Assembly: GCF_958295425.1 (NCBI RefSeq)
Contig: NC_081151.1
Span: 23,480,799-23,544,798 of the forward strand
Reading direction: 5' to 3'
DNA length: 64,000 nt
From: Solea solea
Taxonomy: Eukaryota > Chordata > Actinopteri > Pleuronectiformes > Soleidae
The position numbers and the translations under genes are program-made. The notes beneath the pieces were generated by a model. That model saw nothing but the letters and a program-made list of their open reading frames with translations. It was not told the origin of the DNA and did no database searches. This document shows, in pieces, positions 1-9,837 of this stretch. Numbering within the stretch: position 1 is the stretch's first letter; the number at the start of each line of letters is the position of its first letter.

Positions 1-1458
1 ACTTCATCTTCCACCGTCTTTATGACGACAATAATCATCTTCTGTTCTCTGAGATTTGGCAGCTCGTTTATTTCTACGCGTCGAAAGAGAAAAGAATAAA
101 TCTTTATTTTTCTGAATGAATGATATACTTAGAAAGCTGCTGTTTACTTTTACTTTGTATGTGGTTTGATACACAGAGATTCTCCTTTATTTATATAATA
201 TTTATGATATTTGTGATTAGTTTGTCGACTTCGTGTGGGCACGTCAGGAGAACGGACATTCACATCTACTCAAATACTGCAAAGATCACTTGGATAAATG
301 TGGCATCCTGCATGAATATTAAATGATGCACCTGGAATTCATCTCATTAATTTAAAAAAAAACAACAGCCTAAACAATAAATAAATAGATAAATGAATGC
401 AATTAAATCAGGGAAAATTATCTCATAACCTCAGAAATAGAAAGCCAAAAATATTTTTTCTCCAAGAAATATGAACTGTTCAATAAATAAAAACATAGAC
501 ACTTTGTAGCCGTGATGAGAGCATCACAGACCAGATTATCACTCCCTGGTTGACAGCACCATCTTGTGGTGAAACTGTGATATTACAACACTGAGGAAGT
601 GTTAGTATCGTCTACATTTTGAATTCTTACCTAATAATTGCAGTTAAAAGAATATTTAAAAAATAGTTTTACTAACATATGTATACAGTTGGCTTGCAAC
701 TAACAGTTATTTTTAAAGTGTCATGTTTTGTCCACAAACTAAAAATAATGACGTTTTAATGATTTCTTTGTTTTATGGAGCAAAGAAACCACAAAATATT
801 CACATTTAAGAAGCTGAAGAATCCCAAAAAAATACACTAAAACCGATTTATTTATAATCAAAATAGTTCATAATTCAGGCATATTCATCTTCACGTTTCT
901 GGAGATTAATCCTAAACATCGTCATATGTGAAGAAATGAATAATCCTGACTAAAAAGGATGTTTATCGTTTATCTAATTTCACATTTAATTCTAAATATG
1001 ACCAGGTGGAGCCGCCTGTCCACAAATCTCACGTCCATCTGGTCCAGCCTCCAGAATCCTGAGCTTTTATTTGACCTAATAGCGGGCGTGGTGTTGGGCA
1101 GCTGGGAGCAGACAGATCACCAGACTGCCGTTTGAAATCGTATTCACGCCTGCGGTGATCTGCCTCCGTCTCTGTCTCCGCCCCAGTCTCTTTTTCTTCA
1201 TCCTGTCCTCGCTGCTCTTTCCCTGCTTTTGTTTCTGTCTTTTATCCTCGTCCTCTTCCTCGCTCTGTCATATTTATAATGCATTTGCCTGCAGGGCATT
1301 TTTTCTGTAACCTGACCTTGCCACAGAGCCACTGTAGGACACGATTATAGTGATGCAACTGCTGTTACTGTGTACATTAGTCTGTGTGTGTGTATGTGTG
1401 TGTGCGCCAGCCTCTCAGTCATTTTTTTTTTAGCATTGGGCTGCAGGCGGTGTGTTAG

Positions 1459-1468
1459 TGTGTGTGTG

Positions 1469-1503
<35 letters not shown>

Positions 1504-1508
1504 GTGTA
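1459..1508. repeat. (TG)n microsatellite, 50 bp
   Basis: A TG run with one TTTG interruption. A (CA)n run at 1556-1576 close by, in the opposite sense, could pair with it. Confidence 0.96.
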
Positions 1509-1803
1509 ACAGCTGCATGGAAAATGTCCTGGGCTGTTCTGAGAGGGAGAGGCTACACACACACACACACACACACAGATGCAGAGGGATTTTAGTTTAG
1601 TTTATTAACATAAACACGACTCTGTTCATTTGCACACTTTTACAAAAATGTTTTATTTTCAGCCACGTTCTGTACATTTTGGTAAATAACCATTAAAACA
1701 CTTTAAAATGATGTCAGTCAAACAACGTGGGAGGGGCTGTTACAGTTTTGAGTGGTAGAATTGGATGCTGGATGCACACACACACACACACACACCCTTT
1801 CTC

Positions 1804-2386
1804 TTAAAGGGATAGTCAAGGTTTTTGAAGTAAGGTTGCATGAGTTACTGATTGAGGATGCAAATTATTATGATTGCGATATTGGCTTTAAAATCCCAGT
1901 TTCCACTTTCACAGATTAGTAAAGTATTCTGATTCTGATTAAAACGACTAAAATGGTGGACCGAATAAGCTGCTACCTCCTTGACTTCACGAGAACATCA
2001 CTCTCTTAACACAAGACTTGTGTAATAAAATCTACGTCAGTTTAAGTCTACGACATCTTAAGAACGTGTTCACGTCTTTATCTCACTGTGAGACAGACTT
2101 TTCCTACAGGAAACTGAAGTGTGTAAACCACTCACTCTCCCACACCAAAGCCCATAGAGAAAATCAGTGATTTTAGCTCACGGGGTCTACTGCTGCCTCG
2201 TGTGGTCACTTTGTGTCACTGAGGTAAAACTGAACAAAGGATTTTAAATGCCGAAAAATAAAAAATAAGATATTTGAACTTAGAGATGGAGGCAGCAGTG
2301 GATCAACAACTCCTGTGTGCTGTGATGTTAAAATCACTGATTTTCTCTATGGTGTTTTGGTGTGGTAAAACTTCAAGTTCCCTGTT
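1804..2386. mobile_element. Inverted-repeat MITE-like element, copy 1
   Basis: This copy begins with a TTAAAGGGATAGTCAAGG-type end. It contains a left arm (about 2066-2175, with CTGTGAGACAGACTTTTCC and CTCACTCTCCCACACCAAAG) and a shortened right arm, the reverse complement of the same words, from about 2328. The middle carries GGAGGCAGCAGTGGATCAAC, present in most copies. No coding capacity is seen, so it is non-autonomous. The superfamily is not certain. Confidence 0.8.
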
Positions 2387-2959
2387 TTGTCTTCATGCGC
2401 TGTTTTTGCGTTTTTATGCTCTAATACCTTCAGGTTTTTACAGTAAGCGTGATCCGTTTATCACGCTTATTTTTACACAGTGGAGGAGCTGCAGCGTCCG
2501 TCTGCCGTGGTATTTCTGTCTGCTGATGTCACCGCTGCAGCTGCGCCTGCAGGAATCCGGGGAGCTGCTCTCCATGTCACAGCCTTACAGTAGATATTAA
2601 AGTAGGAGGAAAGAGAAGAAAAGAAAAGAAAGCAAGGAAGGGAAAAAAGGAAGAGGAAGTCACTGAGTTTAGCCGATTCTTCCAAAAATAAAATAAAAAA
2701 TCTGTGACTCCACCCTGGAGCTGGACTCGATGTCCTGTTCAGATTAAAACAAAATTAAAAAGAGTTAAGGGAAAGAGTTTGTCAGGTTTCACTTTACTTT
2801 TACTTTATTTTCCTCATGTAACACCTTTTCTTTTCCAGGAAATAGTCTCAACCTTGACCTCTTTCTCTCTCTTTGTCCTTCTCACAGCTGACACAGTCAA
2901 CAGCTGCTGCACTGCCGACGTGTGTGTGTGTGTGTGTGAGAGACACGGAGAGAGAGAAT

Positions 2960-3072
2960 TTTTTCTAGTTTCTGTGATTTTTCAGCTTCTTAAAGTTGAA
3001 TATTTTCTAGTTTCTGTGATTTTTCAGCTTCTTATATGTGAATATTTTCTAGTTTCTGTCATTTTTCAGCTG
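2960..3072 (-). repeat. Tandem array of 42-bp units (about 2.7 copies)
   Basis: Units contain TTTTCTAGTTTCTGTGATTT followed by TTCAGCTTCTTAAAGTTGAA. They are the reverse complement of the unit at 30584-30841 and equal the core of a repeat dispersed through the window. Confidence 0.85.
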
Positions 3073-3942
3073 GAAAATGGAAGTTGAACCTATAGGTCAC
3101 ACAGTTATGATTATTGTTATTTTTATTATAACTTTTTGATGACATGAAGCCTGTCTTAAACATGTGTCAGCAAACATGACACATAATACAGCGATGATGC
3201 AACACAGGGTCAGTCACACACAGAAACACACACACACACGGTGTCAGTCGAGTCCACAGTGACTGGGACCAGGGTTGTATAATAATTATACACTGAATAT
3301 TATGTACAGTGTATATCAGATTTGTCTTAAAATGTATATATAAAATACATCATGTGATGTGTGTATGATGTGCAGGTCATAGAAAATGTGCCCTGATTTG
3401 TTTAGTTGCATTGTTTTAATTTTACTAATTAGGTTTTTGTTTTGTTAGTCTTTTTATTGAGATACATAACATATGTAGATAGAAAATGTACAAAATGTAA
3501 TACAAAATACTGAAAAGAAAGTACACTTTACCCTATAAAAATACTATGATAACGCTATAATATTCTAAAATTTGCTATGAAATAATGGAGAAATACTACA
3601 AGACACTTAATTAGTGGTTTGCCGTCTTGTGTATTATTTTCATGGTTGATTGATCTGTCTAGTGTTTTCTCAATTACTCCATTTGTTATCTGGTCCAAAA
3701 TATGTTTAATTATTTAAAAAAGACACTCAAAGTGATGATTGATTTTCAAAATAGTTGATGACTAATAGTGAAAGTAAGTCAACTGTGAGAGAGAGAGAGA
3801 GGGAGAGAGTTTGTGTGTGTGTGTGTGTGTGTAAGAGAGTGTCTGGCTAAGTAAGAGGGCAGTGGGTGAGGTTGGTCCTAAAATAGCCTCCCCAACTGTT
3901 GTCACCCCTCCTCTCCCCATCACCCCCTTCAAGAAGCAGGTC

Positions 3943-3983
<41 letters not shown>

Positions 3984-5220
3984 AGTGGGTCACATTTCCC
4001 ACATGGAGAGAAACAGTAATGGTGTGTGTGTTCTGCTCTGGACAGACGACTCACTCGCTGATTTAACTGCAGACAAACTTTAACTTTCTTTCTTACTTTT
4101 AATTTCTCTTTTGTGTGTGAGGAACTTTTATAACTTTTTATCCTGAGCAGCAGATTTACATTTTGTCATTTGGGAAAAGTCATAAACCTAAATTGATGTG
4201 AAAGAGGAAAAAAAAGAGGACAGACTGTGTGAAAGGTAAGAGATAGTTTCTGCTGAATGAAACACCATCATCACACTTTCAGTCTTTGTCCTAAACCCTC
4301 AGCTTGTTTCTCACATGTTTGTCAGTGGACCGTGGATTGTAGAAAATCAACCACGGATAAATATCAGTTGTCAAGTCACAGCTTTGTTCATAAAGTTGAA
4401 CGTCAGTGTGAATCTGATGTTTGACGCTGCACATGGAGGAAATCTGTCAGGGGCATTTGAGCTTCAGAATATTCTGATTTCTCATTTAAAGGGAGGACGT
4501 TTGATTTGTGAACATTTGACAGTGTTTTTGCTTCTGCAGTTTGGACCACACTATCATTTTCATCAGTGCATGATTTTCACTGCGTTTTTATCAAAGGAAA
4601 TTGTTTTAATTTCATACAAAAAAGGATTAAAACTGTCAAATAATTAGTAGTTTTAACAGAGGACTGACGCAGAATGTGGAGGGAACACATGTGGTTTGTA
4701 GTCATGACACTCGTGCACCGGCTTCTTCTTCCTGCTGAGTGTTTCCCTCCAGTTTTCCAGGATTTGAACGCGTCCGTTTCCGTAAACCTGTAAAAATAGA
4801 AGTTTCCCTGTTCAACAAACCAAACGGATTGAGGGTTCACATCTTCACTTATCTCTCATTTTGCTCTGTGGTTCCAAACAGGGATGCAACTAACGATTTT
4901 CATCATCTGTTAATCCGTCAGTTATTTTGTTGATGAGTTTGTTTGCTTCAGAAAATGTCAGGAAATGTTCCCCAAACCTGGAAATGATGATGATATTCTC
5001 AAATGTATTGTTTTGTACACATACCAAAGTGATTCTATGAAGAAACTAGAAAATATTCACATTTTAGAAGCTGAAAAATTTAGAAAAATCATGCACTCAA
5101 ACGTGTTTCATAGTCCTCTGTGTCTATGAAACACACTTTCAATCCAACCTGACATTAATAAGTGAGTTTGGAGGCAAACGCTGCTGCTTTGAGGGAGAGA
5201 AAAAAGAAAAGTCTTTGTAT

Positions 5221-5662
5221 CACAGCAGCAATAACAGCAGCAGAAGCAGTAAAAATAGCAGCAGCACAAACAGCAGCACTAACAGTGTCAGCAGCAGTAA
5301 CAGTAGCAGCAGCACAAACAGCAGCAGTAACAGTAGCAGCAGCAGAAGCAGTGTCAACAGTCTCAGTGTCAGCAGCAGTAACAGTGTCAGCAGCAGCACA
5401 AACAGCAGCAGTAACGGTAGCAGCAGCAGCATAAACAGCAGCAGTAAGAGTAACCGCAGCAGTAACAGCAGCAGTAATAGTGTCAGGAGCAGTAACAGCA
5501 GCAGTTAGAGTAACAGTAACTTTGTCAGCAGCAGCACAAACAGCAGCAGTAAGAGTAACAGCAGCAGCAGCACAAACAGCAGCAGCAGTAACAGTGTCAG
5601 CAGCAGCACAAACAGCAGCAGTAACAGTGTCAGCAGCAGCACAAACAGCAGCAGCAGCAGCA
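5221..5662. repeat. CAG/AAC compound trinucleotide repeat, 440 bp
   Basis: This is an imperfect array of CAG, AGT, AAC and GTC triplets with a recurrent GCAGCAGCACAAACAGCAGC word. All three frames on both strands stay largely open, giving poly-Ser/Asn, poly-Ala/Val and poly-Leu products, none of which is likely to be real. Confidence 0.92.
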
Positions 5663-6460
5663 CTGGGCCTGGTCCTCTTTGAAGCTGTAAATTTGAATAG
5701 TCCAGTGGGAGCAGGAACACAGGAGTATTTGATCTCTAAGGTAAAAAGCCGTGGTGCTGATGGGCTGAGGTGGAGGAGGTGGAGGAGGTGAAGGTTATTA
5801 GAGGGAATGGGTGCGGACGAGGCCGAGCTGTCGCCGGCGGTTTGAACGCGGCCGCGCTGAAGAGCTTGATGTTTGCGGTGATGAGGGTGAGACGCGATTG
5901 GACCTGAAGCCTGAGTCGATGTGCTTCACATGGACTTAAGGCAATTAGAAAGCCCTGCTGGATGTATGGACTCTGTGATTGACAGCTCATGTCTTCACTG
6001 TACGTGAGCGGGCTGTGAAAACGTGTGTGTGTGCGGGAGAGAGGGAGAGAGAGTGTGTATTATTTACAAGTAAATTAACTATTTAATATTTAATTCATTC
6101 AGTGAAATCTCTACTAACATGCAGCAAAATCTGGTCAAAAAAACGGTAATTCAGGAAAAGAATCTCACACACACACACACACACACACAGCGGGGGTCTC
6201 ATTAGCTCCCAACACTCTGACTGGACCGAAGATCTTCTAACAAATGACTTCAGATAGAAACGACACACTTGGTGTTAATTTAATCTGATGGGGTCTCTGT
6301 AAAGTGTGTGTGAGTGTGAGTGTGTGCACTCTGCGTGTGTGTGTGTGTATTAGCATTTGAAAGCTGGGTGTGAATTATTGAAGCGCCTGAAAGACACAGT
6401 GACATTTTCACCACTGTTTTAGAATCACATGACACTGCTTTGATGATGAAACTGTGTGAT

Positions 6461-6496
<36 letters not shown>

Positions 6497-6539
6497 TTAA
6501 CTATGAGTTCAAGTTCACTTTGTGTAGATTTTATATCAA

Positions 6540-6890
6540 CATGAGACAGACTTTTCCCACAGGAAACTGAAACTTTGTGTCCAACCACTCACTCTCCCAC
6601 ACCAAACCCACAGAGAAAACCAGTGATTTTAACATCACAGCACACAGGAGTTGTTGATCCTCTGCTGCCTCCATCACTAAGGTCGAATGTTGTTATTTTG
6701 TCAATTCTGCATTTAAAATCCTTTGCTCGGATTGACCTCAGTGAGACAAAGTGACCACACGAGGCAGCAGTAGACCAGCAGCTCCTGTGTCCCCGCCAGC
6801 TAAAATCACTGATTTTCTCTATGGACTTTGGTGTGGGAGAGTGAGTGGTTTACAAACGTCTGTTTCCTGTTGGAAAAGTCTGTCTAACGG
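6540..6890. mobile_element. Inverted-repeat MITE-like element, copy 2
   Basis: Both arms are present: the left contains GAGACAGACTTTTCCCACAG and the right contains the reverse-complement words GTGGGAGAGTGAGTGG and CTGTTGGAAAAGTCTGTCT. Outer ends are missing. Confidence 0.8.
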
Positions 6891-7656
6891 TGCTAAAAGG
6901 CTATAATCTGTTTCACCTTTGGTAGCCGCTGTATGTCTTCCATTTCTCAGCAGCGGGGGGCGCTCACACAGCACAGTCACCTCTGACTTTGTGTCAGTAC
7001 CTCATACAACCAAGCTGAACTATCTCTAAAATTCTACACCTGTTTTGACTGGTCTGCAGGTGGCATTGTTGACACGGTAACATGTCGCTCTCTAATGTCC
7101 ACATGTTTGCACCACGTGCACACCTTGTTCCAGCAGTTCTGGCTGCAGCCTCCTCTTACAGTAGTGATGAATTTATTTTGGAACGTTCCGCAGCAGGTCA
7201 CTGTTGGCCAAGCCAGTGTGAGCCAAGCTGGCAGTGTGTGTGACCTACATTCTCACATGCCAGGCAGGCAGGCTGGTGGAGAGGCGGGCGGTTGGGTGGT
7301 CAGCTTTTACCTCCAGAGCAGTGGGAGGTGTTGTGTTGTTCAGGCAGGTCACCATGGAGCAACATGGTGACTCAGCCGCAGGAGGTGGATGTAAAGTATC
7401 TCATTAGAGGTCGAAGCCAGGTCGAAGCCAGGTCACCCGCTCTTTCAAAGGTCGTCTCATTTTACTTTGAATCAGTTTAATTTATTTTCAAAGCAAAAAC
7501 ATGTGTCGTTTTATTATAACAAATTCATAAAATATGTTAATGTAAGTCTCATTGAAGTTCTGCTTAGTATCGTTTGCAGATAAAATCCATTTTTATTTCA
7601 TTTAAAATTCTCAGCGTTCTCAGCATTTAACATTAGCCGTGTTTTTCACTTACATA

Positions 7657-8075
7657 TTTAAAGGAATAGTTCATGTTTTCTTTAATGTGTGGTTGTGTGA
7701 AGCGCTGCCAACGCAAACAACCTGAGACTCAGTCTGAAACACACACCAAAGCCCATGGAGAAAATCAGTGATTTTAACATCACAGCACACAGGAGTTGTT
7801 GATCCACCGCTATGTGTTATTTTGTATTTTTCGGCATTTAAAATCCTTTGTTCAGATTCACCTCAGTGACACAAAGTGACCACACCAGTCAGCAGCAGAC
7901 CAGCAGCTCGTGTGTCCCTGTGAGCTAAAATCACTCTATGGGCTTTGGTGTGGGAGAGTGAGTGGTTTACAAACTGCAGTGAGATAAAGACGTGAACACA
8001 TTCTTAAGCTATCATATACTTACACTGATGGAGGTTTTATTATACTCGTCTTTTGTTAAGTGGCTAAAATCTATA
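7657..8075. mobile_element. Inverted-repeat MITE-like element, copy 3
   Basis: It starts with a TTTAAAGGAATAGTTCATG end, carries the CACACCAAAGCCCATGG arm and the central CAGCAGACCAGCAGCTC block, and finishes near the TAAGTGGCTAAAATC word seen just inside the right end of the copy at 36694-37249. Confidence 0.78.
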
Positions 8076-8368
8076 TTTTATTTTATTTCCCCGCTGTCAG
8101 CCATGTTTTCAGGGAAGACGAGTCGGCGCGGCTGCAGTTAATTTTGTTCAGAGCTGCTCTGCTGGAGTCTGTCTGTCTGTCTGTCTGTCTGTGCAGCATC
8201 TGAATTTAGTATAATGTTATCAGTCCGTCCTACTGTCATTTTATAAGGAGCTGTTTTCTACATATATACATGGAACTGGTCCCACATGAACCTGACTCAT
8301 GTTTAAAACTGGAACTTCTGCTTTTACTGTTGGTCTACTGGGTTTTTATTCCTCACACCACTCATGAG

Positions 8369-8392
8369 TGTGTGTGTGTGTGTGTGTGTGTG
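8369..8392 (+). promoter_or_regulatory. (TG)12 tract in the 3' splice site of exon 8404-8513
   Basis: The run ends 11 nt before the exon and is followed by TTTTATTGTAG. UG repeats in this position are known TDP-43 sites in other genes (CFTR exon 9). The effect here is an inference. Confidence 0.6.
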
Positions 8393-8403
8393 TTTTATTG
8401 TAG

Positions 8404-8513
8404 GACATCTGTGAGGACATCTCAGACCATGTGGAGCAGATCCATGCTCTACTGGAGACGGAGTTCTCCCTGAAACTCTTGTCCTACTCTGTCAACATTA
8501 TCGTCGACATCAG
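8404..8513 (+). CDS. akap6: akap6 coding exon 1 of window (N-terminal conserved helix)
   Basis: This exon is 110 nt. It starts at phase 0 after the acceptor ...TTTTATTGTAG and ends with two bases of an arginine codon before GTCAGT. It codes about 36 residues beginning DICEDISDHVEQ and containing ETEFSLKLLSYSVNIIVDI, nearly identical to the part of recalled human AKAP6 around residues 109-144. Intolerance to change here suggests a structural or partner-binding helix, but no function is assigned to this exon alone. The exon before it is outside the window. A (TG)12 run at 8369-8392 lies only 11 nt before the exon. The length is not a multiple of three, so skipping this exon alone would shift the frame. 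Confidence 0.93.
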
Positions 8514-8959
8514 GTCAGTCCAGTCCTCGTCTTTCATGTGTTTTTTTTGTTCTTGTTACACTTTGATCTCTAATGAGGACATTTTAATCGAAAGAATAGA
8601 AAATGCTCTTATAGACTCTTCATAGTTTCATAAAAATGTTCACGCTCTTCTCTCCCTGTGGTTCCAACAGTAAAAATGCACATCAGTTATTTTTATTATT
8701 TTATTTATAATCAAGTGTCACATTGCTTTCCAGAAAAAGCCATGGGTTAGAGGGAGGAATATATACAGCCACAATAATACATATCCATTCATGGACACAT
8801 TAAAAAGCACAAAACCAGTGACAAAGGAAGTTTCATCTCCCTGGAAACACCAGAGGCAGAGTTGAACATAAATAAATCTTTCACCTGCAGTTGCTGCACT
8901 GCTGACTCCAGTCAGTTTCGGTGTTTTATGATTGTGTCTCTGTTGTGATTGTGGTTCAG

Positions 8960-9101
8960 GACGGTGCAGCTGCTCTGGCACCAGCTCAGAGTCTCCGTCC
9001 TCGTCCTGAAGGAGCGTCTGCTGCAGGGTCTGCAGGACTCCAACGGAAACTTCACCAGGCAGACGGACATCCTGCAGGCCTTCAGCCAGGACCAGCACCA
9101 G
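8960..9101 (+). CDS. akap6: akap6 coding exon 2 of window
   Basis: This exon is 142 nt, with acceptor GTGGTTCAG and donor CAG|GTATTT. The first base completes the arginine codon begun in the previous exon, followed by 47 codons. The peptide includes TVQLLWHQLRVSVLVLKER and then LQGLQDSNGNFTRQTDILQ, matching recalled human AKAP6 almost residue for residue. It continues the helical N-terminal block shared by vertebrate AKAP6 proteins. It ends QDQHQ where mammals have a SEETKEG-like stretch, so the divergence is concentrated at the exon edge. The intron before it is 446 bp and the one after it only 97 bp. Confidence 0.94.
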
Positions 9102-9198
9102 GTATTTGTTTTATTGTACCTTCTCAAACCTCCTCCTCATCCTTTTTTACCGGGTGAATCCCCAGCACATGTTAACGTGGTGAGTTCTTGTCGTGCAG

Positions 9199-9837
9199 AC
9201 CCGTCTTGACGCTCTGACGGAGGTGGACGACTGTGGTCAGCTGACCATCCGCTGCAGTCAGGACTACTTCTCTTTAGACTGCGGCATCACTGCCTTTGAG
9301 CTGAGCGACTACAGTCCAGGCGACGAACCAGAGGCGCGGGGAGTAGAGCCCGGCGACTGCGACGCTTCCCAGGAGGAGGAGCCCGATCATACCGAAGATT
9401 CCCACCCTGAACCCGAAGACCACTCCCCCTCCAACCAGGACCTTCATAGCAGTTTACCTGAACTCCCCACACCCAGTGACGATCTCACAAACCACAACCA
9501 TTCTCCGCCGCTGTTGCCCACAATGCAGTGCGGTGCGCCCGGCCACAGTGAAGGCGCAAAGCGGCCGCTGTACGGCGTGAGCCACAGCACCGAGGTGTCG
9601 CCCACGCAGCCGTCGCTCCCCAAAAGAGCCGCGCCGTACTCCGCCGACGGAAGAACCAGGAGGGAGGAGTCGCAGGGAGGTTTGAGGAGAGTCAACCCGC
9701 TCTGTGGACTCCAGGTCCAGGCTGAGCTCAGCCGGAGCTCCCCCTCTCTCGTGGATCCTCCGGATCGCTCCAAGTTTTGGTTGGAGCTGGAATCAGTTTA
9801 TCCAGAGAATGTGTCGCAATCCTACGAAAGTCTGCAG
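9199..9837 (+). CDS. akap6: akap6 coding exon 3 of window (LSDYSP motif and acidic linker)
   Basis: This exon is 639 nt (213 codons), phase 0 at both ends, with acceptor TCGTGCAG and donor CAG|GTTTGT. It opens with a conserved block, TRLDALTEVDD then QLTIRCSQDYFSLDCGITAF and ELSDYSP. From recall, the segment at mammalian residues 227-232 (LSDYSP by my count) is the reported PDK1-binding site of the brain isoform mAKAP-alpha. After this the exon turns into an acidic, Pro/Ser-rich linker of low conservation, the region that in mammals contributes to adenylyl cyclase binding. Near its end conservation returns (SPTQPSLPKRA, SRSSPSLVDPPDRSKF, SQSYESLQ). Mammals have a methionine close after LSDYSP that is used as the cardiac mAKAP-beta start; here the first Met comes about 110 residues into the exon. 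Confidence 0.93.

Larger units (their letters stand above)
1..8403 (+). other. akap6 intron upstream of the first visible exon
   Basis: No coding exon was found here; I looked for the tryptophan-containing N-terminal block that precedes the first visible exon in mammals and did not see it. The stretch holds AT-rich unique DNA, a 42-bp-unit tandem array (2960-3072), a CAG-type compound repeat (5221-5662), (TG)n and (CA)n tracts (1459-1508, 3943-3977), three copies of the inverted-repeat element (1804-2386, 6540-6890, 7657-8075) and partial copies of the 'aatattcacatttaag' family (about 735-860 and 4955-5095). Two less repetitive, GC-richer islands at about 1010-1160 and 5790-6010 could be noncoding regulatory DNA. 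Confidence 0.85.

Noticed and set aside
5162..5791. Poly-Ser/Asn and poly-Ala/Val/Thr open frames
   Set aside because: All frames of the trinucleotide repeat are open; no conserved protein or splice structure supports them.
1..8403. Search for the preceding akap6 coding exon
   Set aside because: No peptide resembling the N-terminal block of AKAP6 was found in any + strand frame.
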